Source: Bacilli bacterium (GTDB lineage Bacteria; Bacillota_I; Bacilli_A; RF39; UBA660). Taken from it: 28,317 nucleotides of DNA. Each line of letters begins with the position of its first letter. Position 1 is the stretch's first letter. Of the stretch, positions 12,887 through 21,005 are shown in pieces. Below the pieces are notes generated by a model, which saw nothing but the letters and a program-made list of their open reading frames with translations, did not search any database and was not told the origin of the DNA. The stretch covers positions 1 to 28,317 of the forward strand of contig JAEDNL010000012.1 in NCBI GenBank assembly GCA_016302505.1, given 5' to 3'. A program made the position numbers and the translations under genes.

Positions 12887-13477
12887 TTAATTTTTTTCTT
12901 CAATTTTATCAACAATTTTTTTAAAAATCATATAATTTTCATTTAAAGATAATCCACTGTTTTTATTTTTAGGTATATTTTTTAATTTTATATGGATATA
13001 ATCAAAAGTATTATTTGAGCATGAATTATCAATTATTATTATTTTGGATGTTGATATTTTGTTTATAATATTTATTAAATCAATAATATCATTATTAATT
13101 TTTTTAATGTAATTTAAAGATACTTTTTTACTTTTATTGCATTTTTCTATATAATTACTGTTATTTGCACTTATAATAATATAATTTGCTTTAGAAATTT
13201 CTTGGCTTAAATACATTTTTTTATTTTTTATAGTAATACTATAATTATTTATTATTTTTTCTTTAATTTTGCTGTAAGTATCTGTTTCATCTGTTAATAA
13301 TCTGTTAACATTATAATATTTGTCTCTTAAAAAAAGATCATAAGTTTTATAATTAGAATTTAAATAATATTTATCACCTAAAATTAAGATGTTTTTTTTA
13401 TTATTTGTATTTATCTTATATATTAAAACTGAAAATATTAAAGCAATAAAAAAAATAACTAAGATTTTATTTTTCAT
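12887..13477 (-). CDS. membrane-anchored protein, possibly a degenerate SGNH/GDSL-hydrolase fold
   Basis: 196 residues. One N-terminal hydrophobic segment (4-20) anchors it with the bulk outside. NILILGDKYYLN (29-40) resembles the GDS block of SGNH hydrolases (ILGDSLSLG-like). ANYIIISANNSN lies where block III (GxND) is expected, and LSLNENYMIFKKIVDKI at the end resembles the last block (HLNxxGYxxI). If so, the catalytic Ser is Lys and the His is Ser, so it would not be an esterase. The assignment rests on pattern only. Ribosome-binding site TAGGTGA, 18 bases after the murA stop, so it is likely in the murA operon, which suggests an envelope role. Confidence 0.6.
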   Translation of the reverse strand: MKNKILVIFFIALIFSVLIYKINTNNKKNILILGDKYYLNSNYKTYDLFLRDKYYNVNRLLTDETDTYSKIKEKIINNYSITIKNKKMYLSQEISKANYIIISANNSNYIEKCNKSKKVSLNYIKKINNDIIDLINIINKISTSKIIIIDNSCSNNTFDYIHIKLKNIPKNKNSGLSLNENYMIFKKIVDKIEEKN

Positions 13478-13495
13478 AAGGTCACCTATTAAATA

Positions 13496-14749
13496 TTACT
13501 CAGTTATTTTAATTTTAGCACCTACATTTTCTAACTTTCTAATTACTTCACTATATCCTCTTAAGATAACATCACTATTATCAATTTCAGTTATACCTTC
13601 AGCTACTAAGGCTGCTATTAATAAAGAAGCTCCTCCCCTTAAATCTGTTGCTATTACATTAGTTCCATGCAATTTTCTTGGACCATTAACTTCAAGTTTA
13701 TTCAATGATATAATGTTAGTAATTGCACCCATTCTATTTAAATCGTATGTATTTTTAAAGCGATTTTCATAAATTGTTTCCTCAACTATTGATTTTCCAT
13801 TTGCTTGTGTTAATAAGGTTGTAAATGGTTGTTGTAAATCTGTTGGAAAACCAGGAAAAACTAATGTTTTTATATATGTAGGTTTTAAATTTTCAGTTTT
13901 TGAAATAGTTAATGTATCTCCCTTTATACAGTATTTGACACCTACTTCTTTTAGTTTCATTAAAAAAGCTTCTAAATGCTCTTTTATAACTCCTTTGATA
14001 GTTAAATTTTTTCCCAATAACGCTCCAATAATAATATAGGTTCCACACTCTATTCTATCAGAAAATACTTCACAAACACCATTATTTAATTCTTTTGTAC
14101 CTTCTATTTCTATTTTTTTGGTTCCAGCTCCCCTAATTTTAACTCCCATATTAATTAAAAATGATGCTACATTAACAATTTCAGGTTCCATTGCTGCATT
14201 TTCTATTATTGTTGTACCCTCAGCACCTGTTGCAGCTAACATAATATTTATTGTTGCACCAACACTAGGAAAATCAAAATAAATTTTCTTTCCAATTAAT
14301 TTATCAGCTGTAATTATATATCTATTCTTTATAATTTCAACCTTTGCACCTAATTGTTGAAAACCCTTAACATGTATATCTATTGGTCTAGCACCAATAT
14401 TACATCCTCCTGGAAAAGACATTTCAACCCTACCAAATTTAGCTAATAATGCTCCCATAAAATAATAAGAAGCTCTCATTTGTACACTTAATTCTTCTGG
14501 TATTGCTTTATTTTTTAAATTACTTGAATCTATATATAAAGCATTATTCTTATATTCAATCTTACAATCTAATAATTCCATTATTTTTATTAAATATTCT
14601 ATATCTCTAATTTCTGGAATATTATATATTACACTTTTTTCTTTTGAAAGAACAGCCGCAGGTATTAATGCTACTGCACTATTTTTAGCACCACTTATTT
14701 TAATTTCACCAGAAAGCAAATTATTTCCTTCAATCGTTATTTTTGTCAT
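13496..14749 (-). CDS. murA: UDP-N-acetylglucosamine 1-carboxyvinyltransferase
   Basis: 417 residues, full length. First committed step of peptidoglycan synthesis: transfers enolpyruvate from PEP to UDP-GlcNAc in the cytoplasm. N-terminal ISGAKNSA with Lys22 and the catalytic loop FPGGCNIGARPIDIH with Cys116, equivalent to the fosfomycin target Cys115; C-terminal NVIATDLRGGASLLIAALVA is typical. AAAGGTG precedes the ATG by about five bases. It confirms that this organism makes a wall. Followed by the SGNH-like gene; spoIIR is 86 bases upstream, but a promoter lies between them. Confidence 0.97.
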   Translation of the reverse strand: MTKITIEGNNLLSGEIKISGAKNSAVALIPAAVLSKEKSVIYNIPEIRDIEYLIKIMELLDCKIEYKNNALYIDSSNLKNKAIPEELSVQMRASYYFMGALLAKFGRVEMSFPGGCNIGARPIDIHVKGFQQLGAKVEIIKNRYIITADKLIGKKIYFDFPSVGATINIMLAATGAEGTTIIENAAMEPEIVNVASFLINMGVKIRGAGTKKIEIEGTKELNNGVCEVFSDRIECGTYIIIGALLGKNLTIKGVIKEHLEAFLMKLKEVGVKYCIKGDTLTISKTENLKPTYIKTLVFPGFPTDLQQPFTTLLTQANGKSIVEETIYENRFKNTYDLNRMGAITNIISLNKLEVNGPRKLHGTNVIATDLRGGASLLIAALVAEGITEIDNSDVILRGYSEVIRKLENVGAKIKITE

Positions 14750-14774
14750 AATTCACCTTTCTTTCTCTACTAAT

Positions 14775-14803
14775 AATATACTATTAAAATCATATTTTAT
14801 CAA
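14775..14803 (-). promoter_or_regulatory. murA promoter
   Basis: TTGATA (14803-14798) and TATATT (14780-14775), spacer 17. Confidence 0.65.
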
Positions 14804-14835
14804 TGAATTATGCGCTTTTTATAAAATATTTACAT

Positions 14836-15345
14836 TTATAATATTTTTTTTATATATTCTACTATTTTAAACTTGTACTCGATTTTATTGCTTACACCAT
14901 CATCTTCATTTATCATACATAATGGAGGATATAATATACACCAATAATTATCACCTCTTCCTTTTCCAATAGTAACAACTAATGATTCATAATTACCTTC
15001 TTTTAAAGTTTTGCCATTATATTTTTTTTCTGGAAAATAGTTATAACCATAGTTTATATTAAATTCTTTACTATAATTATTATCCCCTAAAACTTGTCCA
15101 ACTTCCTTTTCTATTTCATTTATATTTTTAATTATATTATCTCTTACATTTTCTTTAGTATCTCCTTTATCAAATATTATATTTGATATTTTTTTACTAA
15201 CTTTTTGCTTTATTAATATATCTTCAGCAGAATTACTATTTGATATAACTCTAAATCTTATGCTATTTTCTAAAAGATAATCTTGTTTTTCATAATTTAT
15301 ATATGCAATTAATAAAATGCTAATTAATATAATTGTTTTTTTCAT
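14836..15345 (-). CDS. spoIIR: stage II sporulation protein R
   Basis: 169 residues. N-terminal hydrophobic segment (4-17), then the SpoIIR core: IRFRVISNSNSAEDILIKQKV (29-49), and YFPEKKYNGKTLKEGNYESL with GDNYWCILYPPLCMI toward the end. In Bacillus SpoIIR is made in the forespore under sigma-F, is exported, and triggers SpoIIGA to process pro-sigma-E in the mother cell. It is shorter than the Bacillus protein (about 220), mainly because the acidic C-terminal linker is missing. Its presence suggests an endospore former or a lineage that recently was. A terminator hairpin sits directly before the start codon, and AAAGG is the only ribosome-binding candidate, partly inside it. I could not find a convincing sigma-F promoter. 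Confidence 0.93.
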   Translation of the reverse strand: MKKTIILISILLIAYINYEKQDYLLENSIRFRVISNSNSAEDILIKQKVSKKISNIIFDKGDTKENVRDNIIKNINEIEKEVGQVLGDNNYSKEFNINYGYNYFPEKKYNGKTLKEGNYESLVVTIGKGRGDNYWCILYPPLCMINEDDGVSNKIEYKFKIVEYIKKIL

Positions 15346-15346
15346 T

Positions 15347-15376
15347 AAAAAACCAACCTTTCATATAAATGTTGGT
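15347..15376 (-). terminator. terminator between prmC and spoIIR
   Basis: ACCAAC (15376-15371) pairs with GTTGGT (15357-15352), 13-base loop, then TTTTTT. It ends two bases before the spoIIR ATG, and the AAAGG that could serve as its ribosome-binding site is in the loop-stem region. Confidence 0.75.
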
Positions 15377-15391
15377 CTTTAATTTGATATT

Positions 15392-16132
15392 TTATTCACT
15401 TATTATAAATAAATATCTATATTTATTATTTAGATCTTTTTCAAAAAAAATTTTGCAATCGCTAAAATAATTTTTTGCTAAAGAATTTAGTGTATCTTTT
15501 TGTTCATACCCTATTTCAAATGCTAATATAAATTTTTCTTTTATATTTTTTTTTATTTGTTCGAAAATTTTTCTATAGTAATATATTCCTTCTTCATCAG
15601 CAAATAATGCTAAATGAGGTTCATATTTATAAACACTTGGCATTATTTTCATTTTTTTATTAATATAAGGAGGATTACTTATTATTAAATCATACTTGTC
15701 ATTTATATTATCTAACAAATCACTTTCAATTATATTAATATTAACATTATTTTCTTTACAGTTTTTATTTGCTACTGCTAATGCAAGTTTTGAAATATCA
15801 CTTATAGTTACATCACAATTAAGTTCTTTTTTTAAACTAATACCTATTGCTCCACTGCCAGTACATAAATCTAATACTTTAATTTTTTTATTAAATATTT
15901 TCTTACAATATAGGATTGTTTTTTCTATTAGATATTCAGTTTCATATCTTGGAATCAACACTGAATTATTAACATATATTTTATTACCATAAAAATTTAC
16001 ATATCCTATTAAATATTGAATTGGATAATTTAGTAATAATTTTTCATAATCTTCATCTAAATTATTACTCACTTTTATTAATTCCTCTGCCTCTCGTTTA
16101 GAAATACCTAATTTAATAATTTTATCCAACAT
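15392..16132 (-). CDS. prmC: release-factor glutamine methyltransferase
   Basis: 246 residues. Methylates the Gln of the GGQ motif in RF1/RF2 using SAM. N-terminal helical release-factor-binding region, then the SAM motif LDLCTGSGAIGISL (near 95-108) and the catalytic NPPY (IISNPPYINK). A little shorter than the usual 275-290 residues, with a compact N-domain. The start overlaps the end of prfA by 11 bases, and its product acts on the prfA product, so the pair is functionally and translationally linked. No transcript feature separates them. Confidence 0.95.
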   Translation of the reverse strand: MLDKIIKLGISKREAEELIKVSNNLDEDYEKLLLNYPIQYLIGYVNFYGNKIYVNNSVLIPRYETEYLIEKTILYCKKIFNKKIKVLDLCTGSGAIGISLKKELNCDVTISDISKLALAVANKNCKENNVNINIIESDLLDNINDKYDLIISNPPYINKKMKIMPSVYKYEPHLALFADEEGIYYYRKIFEQIKKNIKEKFILAFEIGYEQKDTLNSLAKNYFSDCKIFFEKDLNNKYRYLFIISE

Positions 16133-17183
16133 TTTCTTCTAATCTCATTCTTTCATCTTCTGCAATTAAAGCCTCAATTAAATCTTCTAAATCACCTTCC
16201 ATAATTTTATCTAAATGCATTACAGTATAATTAATTCTATGGTCAGTTAATCTATTTTGTGGATAATTATAAGTTCTTATTTTCTCTGATCTATCTCCAT
16301 TTCCTATTTTGCTTCTTCTTTCTTTTCCTAATTTTTCTTCTTGCTCACGTTGTTTTAAATCATATAGTCTAGTTTTAAGTATTTGCATTGCTTTTTCTTT
16401 ATTTTTTATTTGACTTCTTTCGACTTGACAATATACTACGATATTAGTTGGAATATGTGTAAGTCTTACAGCTGAATCTGTTGTATTAACACATTGACCA
16501 CCAGCTCCACTACTTCTTGTTATATCTACTCTTATATCACTATCTTTTATTTCAATATCTATTTCCTCTGCTTCTGGCATGACTAATACAGTTGCAGTAC
16601 TTGTATGAACTCTTCCTTGTGATTCTGTTTCTGGTACTCTTTGAACTCTATGTGCTCCACTTTCATATTTCATTTTTGAATAAACAGCTTCACCACTCAA
16701 CATAAATTCAATTTGAGAGTATCCTCCACTTTCTCCTTGTACTTCATGAGTTATTTCTAAACTCCAGCCCTGATGTTCAGCATATTTACTATACATTCTA
16801 AATAAATCACCTGCAAATATATTAGCTTCATCTCCACCGGCTGCTCCTCTAATTTCAACTATAACATTCTTTTCATCATTAGGATCTTTTGGTAAAAGTA
16901 AAATTTTTAATTTATTTTCTAAATCTTTTTTACTATCGCTTAATCTATTTAATTCTTCTAACGCAAAATCTTTCATTTCTTCATCATGACACATTTCTTT
17001 AGCAGCATCAATATCTTGAAGAACTTGATTATATTTTTTATATGTAACAACAATATTTTCAATTGAATTTTTTTCTTTAGAAATCTTTTGCATCTTTTTA
17101 TAATCTTCATATATTTCTGGTTTTAATAATTCATCGCATAAATAATTATATCTTTCTTGTATTATTTTTAATCTTTCTTTCAT
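16122..17183 (-). CDS. prfA: peptide chain release factor 1
   Basis: 353 residues, normal length. Codon-recognition tripeptide PET at 184-186 (RVPETESQGRVHTS) reads UAA and UAG; peptidyl-hydrolysis motif GGQ at 228-230 (SSGAGGQCVNTTDSAVR). RF1 is needed here since TAG and TAA stops are common in this window. AAAGGAG lies about five bases before the ATG. Second gene of rpoE-prfA-prmC; the gap to rpoE is 34 bases with no terminator. Confidence 0.97.
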   Translation of the reverse strand: MKERLKIIQERYNYLCDELLKPEIYEDYKKMQKISKEKNSIENIVVTYKKYNQVLQDIDAAKEMCHDEEMKDFALEELNRLSDSKKDLENKLKILLLPKDPNDEKNVIVEIRGAAGGDEANIFAGDLFRMYSKYAEHQGWSLEITHEVQGESGGYSQIEFMLSGEAVYSKMKYESGAHRVQRVPETESQGRVHTSTATVLVMPEAEEIDIEIKDSDIRVDITRSSGAGGQCVNTTDSAVRLTHIPTNIVVYCQVERSQIKNKEKAMQILKTRLYDLKQREQEEKLGKERRSKIGNGDRSEKIRTYNYPQNRLTDHRINYTVMHLDKIMEGDLEDLIEALIAEDERMRLEENVG

Positions 17184-17217
17184 ATTTTCTCCTTTTCTAA
17201 TATTTACAAAAGATTAC

Positions 17218-17658
17218 CTATAATTCAGACTCATCATCATAATTTTCATCAACGATTACTAAATCTTTTAAATCATCATCTGGTTTATCATCATCCATCT
17301 CATCAATATCATCATAATAATCATTTTCTTCATATACTTCATCTTTTTCTTCTTCTGATATTATATCATCATCAAAATCATCTTCTAAATCACTTATATT
17401 TACTTCAGATGTATGGTTTTCCTTTAAATCCCAATACCCTTTTTCTAATTGAATAAATCTTTTTTCTGTTGCTAATAATGTAAAAAAATCACCGATTTGA
17501 TTTTCAAATGCAGCATCTCCTAAACATAATGTTTCACAAATTATTTTAAATATATCATTTATTTTCATTTTCTTGCCTTTTTCTTTTAATATAACATAAG
17601 CTATATCATCAAAAGACATTGTTTCTAATTCTTCTTTATTTACAGTTTTAAATTTCAT
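17218..17658 (-). CDS. rpoE: RNA polymerase delta subunit
   Basis: 146 residues. N-terminal HARE-HTH domain at about 10-82 (MSFDDIAYVILKEKGKKMKI, then QLEKGYWDLKE) and a strongly acidic, disordered tail from about 90 to 146. Found only in Firmicutes; delta binds RNA polymerase and weakens non-specific and unstable promoter complexes. AAGGAGG lies 12 bases before the ATG, a long spacing, but no closer in-frame start exists. Heads the operon with prfA and prmC. Confidence 0.95.
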   Translation of the reverse strand: MKFKTVNKEELETMSFDDIAYVILKEKGKKMKINDIFKIICETLCLGDAAFENQIGDFFTLLATEKRFIQLEKGYWDLKENHTSEVNISDLEDDFDDDIISEEEKDEVYEENDYYDDIDEMDDDKPDDDLKDLVIVDENYDDESEL

Positions 17659-17700
17659 TTTGTATTTCGTCCTCCTTAAGACATAAATTCGTACAGTTTC

Positions 17701-17728
17701 ATTATACTTATTTTTTATAATAAATCAA
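17701..17728 (-). promoter_or_regulatory. promoter of rpoE-prfA-prmC
   Basis: TTGATT (17728-17723) and TATAAT (17706-17701), spacer 16. Confidence 0.75.
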
Positions 17729-17776
17729 GTATTTTTTGTTTATTTATTATACATACTAATTATTAGGGTAATATAT

Positions 17777-19705
17777 ATGAAAAAAATTATACAAATAACT
17801 AAAATATTTATATTCCTATTTTTTACTTTTATTATAATTTATTTAAGTTTTTGTGTGTATGCATTTATCACACCTAAATTTCAAATTAATACTAGTAAAA
17901 ATATTGTTTATTATGATAATAATGGTGAGGATATATTTAGCGAAAGCATATCAAATAACTATTCTAAACTTAATGAAATTACAGATTTTACTAAAAATGC
18001 TATAATTTCTATAGAAGATAAAAATTTTTATAATCATAAGGGTTTTGATTATTTTAGAATTGCTAAAGCTATGTTAATCAATATTAAAAGTGGTGAAATA
18101 AAACAAGGAGCATCTACTATTTCACAGCAATATATTAAAAATTTATATTTAACTTTTGATAAAACATGGAAAAGGAAAATAGAAGAGGCTTTTTTAACTT
18201 TAGAATTAGAAACACATTTTTCAAAAAATGAGATACTAGAGGGATATTTAAATGCTATTGATTTTGGTGGTGGAAACTATGGTATAAAAGATGCTAGTAA
18301 ATATTATTTTAATAAAGAACCTAAAGATTTAACACAAGCTGAAGCGTCAATTCTAGTTGGTATTCCAAAAAGTCCAAGTTATTATAATCCTATATCTAAT
18401 TTAAAAAATGCTAAAAAAAGACAATATGATGTATTAAAAAGCATGGTTAATAATGGATATATTACTGAAAATGAAATGAAAAAAATATATAATGAAAAAA
18501 TAAATTTCTATGGAAAAAATGATAAAATAGAATTATCAAGCATTTATTATTATAAAGATGCAATAATAGATGAAATGAAAAATATTAAAGAAATTCCTAA
18601 ATCCATGTTAGATATGGATGAACTTAATATTTATACTAACTTAGATAAAAATGCACAAAAACATTTAGAAAATGCTATTGATGAAGAAACAAAATCGACA
18701 ACAATGCAAGTTGCATCTATTATAATAGAACCACAAACTGGAAAGATAATTGCTTTAGTTGGTGGTAAAGATTATTCAAAATCTCAATTTAATAGAGCTA
18801 CTAAATCAAGAAGACAAGTTGGATCAACTATTAAACCATTTATTTATTATTCTGCTTTGGAAAATGGATTTACAGCAGCAAGTACATTTTTAAGTGAAAA
18901 AACAACATTTAATCTTGGAAAAGAAACTTATTCTCCTAAAAATGCAAATAATATATATGCAAATAAAAATATTTCTATGTTATCCGCAATTTCATATTCT
19001 GACAATATTTATGCTATAAAAACACATCTTTTTTTAGGAAAAGATATGCTTAGTAAATTAGCTAAAAAAGTAAAAATAAATACTCCTATAAAGGAAGTTG
19101 CATCTTCTGCTTTAGGTACAACAGAAATAAATATAATAGACTATAGTAATGGATACATTACACTTGCTAATGAAGGAAAACATGAATCTCCTCATTTAAT
19201 TGAAAAAATAACTAATAAAGATGGTAAAATTTTATATGAGTATAAATATAGTAATGAAGAAATATTAAATAAAAAATATGTGTATATTCTTAACAATTTA
19301 TTAACAAATACATATAATTATAAAATGGTTAATTATACTTCTCCAACATTATTATCAATATCTAATGATTTAAATGGGAAATATGCTATCAAAAGTGGTA
19401 GTACATCTTACGATTATTGGACAATAGGTTATGATAAAAATTATTTAGTTATGGTATGGGCTGGAAATGATAATGATAAAAAAATTAAAAATAATGAGTC
19501 AAAAATAACAAAAAAAATATGGTCAAAAACAATGACATCAATTAATATTGAACCAAAATGGTATGATATACCAAATGGAATCACAGCTGAAGAAATAAAT
19601 CCTATTAGTGGAATTCCTGATAAAAATGGTTTACTTTGTTTTTTTGAAAAAGGCACAGAGCCTAGCTATAATTTTATAGATTTATATGAAAAAATATCAA
19701 AATAA
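17777..19705 (+). CDS. class A (bifunctional) penicillin-binding protein
   Basis: 642 residues. Short cytoplasmic tail, one TM at about 8-30. Glycosyltransferase (GT51) domain about 70-230 with the catalytic EDKNFYNHKG (Glu80) and GASTISQQYIKNL, second Glu155 in LEGYLN. Transpeptidase domain about 300-600: active-site Ser350 in STIK, SDN at 408-410, and KSG at 539-541 in place of the usual KTG. It polymerises and cross-links peptidoglycan outside the membrane. It is short for a class A PBP, without the C-terminal extension of Bacillus PBP1. Weak ribosome-binding site TAGGGT. The gene is divergent from rpoE and convergent with the SPFH gene. Confidence 0.95.
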   Translation: MKKIIQITKIFIFLFFTFIIIYLSFCVYAFITPKFQINTSKNIVYYDNNGEDIFSESISNNYSKLNEITDFTKNAIISIEDKNFYNHKGFDYFRIAKAMLINIKSGEIKQGASTISQQYIKNLYLTFDKTWKRKIEEAFLTLELETHFSKNEILEGYLNAIDFGGGNYGIKDASKYYFNKEPKDLTQAEASILVGIPKSPSYYNPISNLKNAKKRQYDVLKSMVNNGYITENEMKKIYNEKINFYGKNDKIELSSIYYYKDAIIDEMKNIKEIPKSMLDMDELNIYTNLDKNAQKHLENAIDEETKSTTMQVASIIIEPQTGKIIALVGGKDYSKSQFNRATKSRRQVGSTIKPFIYYSALENGFTAASTFLSEKTTFNLGKETYSPKNANNIYANKNISMLSAISYSDNIYAIKTHLFLGKDMLSKLAKKVKINTPIKEVASSALGTTEINIIDYSNGYITLANEGKHESPHLIEKITNKDGKILYEYKYSNEEILNKKYVYILNNLLTNTYNYKMVNYTSPTLLSISNDLNGKYAIKSGSTSYDYWTIGYDKNYLVMVWAGNDNDKKIKNNESKITKKIWSKTMTSINIEPKWYDIPNGITAEEINPISGIPDKNGLLCFFEKGTEPSYNFIDLYEKISK

Positions 19706-19740
19706 AAGATTATTGATTAATGCTTTCAATAATCTTTTTT
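19701..19740. terminator. bidirectional terminator between the PBP and SPFH genes
   Basis: AGATTATTGA (19707-19716) pairs with TCAATAATCT (19726-19735), 10 bp plus flanking A-T pairs, 9-base loop; Ts follow on both strands. Confidence 0.85.
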
Positions 19741-20889
19741 TTACTCTATTTTAGTTCCACATTTACTACAATATTGATCAGTTACTTCATTATTACATTT
19801 AGGACAATTTTTTTTAGAAGCTTTTACTTCTTCTGATTTATTATTAAATATTGTTCCTATTTCAGGTTGATTAGTTTCAGGTTTATAGCCTTCTACGTTA
19901 GAACCTTCATTTGCTACTCCCATCATGTTTCCAGCGGCAGAACTAGCCATGTTCATTCCCATAAATCCCATCATTGAACCGTTTTCATTACTAGAAGCAT
20001 TTCTTAAAGCATCTGCTGAAGCTGATGCCATAAGTCCTGATTGTAAATTTTTATTTGAAAATATAGTAGCTTCATCAATTTTATTTACTTTCTTCATAGA
20101 ATCATCTGTTAGATTAATATCACCTAAGGCAACATCAGTTACTTCTAAACCATATTTTTGCTTCCAACTTTCATCTAAACATACATTCATTTCATCTGAT
20201 ATATCACCATTATATAAACCTATATCTCCAAATGATACTTTATTTTTTCTCATTACTACAGAAATAGCTTGAGTTAATTTTTCAACAAATTTTGATTGTA
20301 ATTGACTTCCTATAATTTCTTCATATGTTATTGTATCTTGAGGATTAGCTCCTATAACACTATTAACTAATAATATTGGATCTACAACTTTAAATGCATA
20401 TTCTCCAAAGAATGTTACTTCTAACATTCCATATTTTTCGTCAGTTATTTTTTTAGGTTGTGGTGAACCAAATTTATTTCCCGTAATTGTTAAAAGATTA
20501 ACATAATAAACCCTTTGATCTTTTGCAGTTTGTCCTCCATATGTAAACCTTTTTCCTATTGTTTTGAAAGTATCAACTATACCTTTTCCTAATCCACCAG
20601 TAAAAATACTAGGTTCACTACTTGTATCAAAATAGAATGTACCAGCATCTGCTGTAAATTCTTTTATTTCACCATTTTCAATTATCATCATAGCCATGCC
20701 TTGTGGTACAACTATTGTGCTACCATTAGAAATAATTCCATCTGAGGGATTTGTATTTCCTTTACCATGTGTAATAATTCCTCTTTGAATTAAGACATTT
20801 CTATCTATAGTAGGACAATTAACAAATTCCTTAAATTGATCTCCTAGTGAAGATGATGTTGCTCCTGTAAGTGCTTTAATTAAACCCAT
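19741..20889 (-). CDS. SPFH-domain protein with C-terminal zinc ribbon (YdjI-like)
   Basis: 382 residues. Begins with an N-terminal segment MGLIKALTGATSSSLGDQFK, then an SPFH-type domain about 30-285 (VVPQGMAMMIIENGEI near 60-75, FFGEYAFKVVDP near 159-170). A Met/Ala/Gly-rich stretch follows at about 285-325. The C-terminus has two CxxC pairs (CPKC, CSKC), a zinc ribbon. The order matches YdjI of Bacillus, which works with a PspA-like protein in membrane-stress response. No PspA gene is beside it here. Other possibility: a generic 'virion core protein'-type SPFH protein, the same family under another name. Ribosome-binding site AGAGGT; monocistronic with its own promoter. Confidence 0.85.
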   Translation of the reverse strand: MGLIKALTGATSSSLGDQFKEFVNCPTIDRNVLIQRGIITHGKGNTNPSDGIISNGSTIVVPQGMAMMIIENGEIKEFTADAGTFYFDTSSEPSIFTGGLGKGIVDTFKTIGKRFTYGGQTAKDQRVYYVNLLTITGNKFGSPQPKKITDEKYGMLEVTFFGEYAFKVVDPILLVNSVIGANPQDTITYEEIIGSQLQSKFVEKLTQAISVVMRKNKVSFGDIGLYNGDISDEMNVCLDESWKQKYGLEVTDVALGDINLTDDSMKKVNKIDEATIFSNKNLQSGLMASASADALRNASSNENGSMMGFMGMNMASSAAGNMMGVANEGSNVEGYKPETNQPEIGTIFNNKSEEVKASKKNCPKCNNEVTDQYCSKCGTKIE

Positions 20890-20914
20890 ATAAATACCTC
20901 TTTTCTATAATAAC

Positions 20915-20942
20915 ATTATATCATTATATATTTAATAATCAA
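20915..20942 (-). promoter_or_regulatory. promoter of the SPFH gene
   Basis: TTGATT (20942-20937), spacer 16, TATAAT (20920-20915), with TG making an extended -10 (TGATATAAT). Confidence 0.75.
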
Positions 20943-20966
20943 AATAATTTGATTTAAAAGTGTAAA

Positions 20967-21005
20967 GAAAAAGTAAGAATTATATATTTTATATATTTTC
21001 TTACT
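20967..21005 (-). terminator. noc terminator
   Basis: AGTAAGAA (21005-20998) pairs with TTCTTACT (20979-20972), with further AT pairing inside, then TTTTTCTTT. It begins at the noc stop codon. Confidence 0.8.

Noticed and set aside
17777..19705. KSG instead of KTG in the PBP as sign of an inactive transpeptidase
   Set aside because: Ser for Thr at this position is conservative and the other motifs (STIK, SDN) are intact, so activity is expected.
20474..20488. half of a Noc-binding site (TATTTCCCG)
   Set aside because: The right arm is absent (TAATTG instead of GGAAAT) and it lies inside the SPFH gene.
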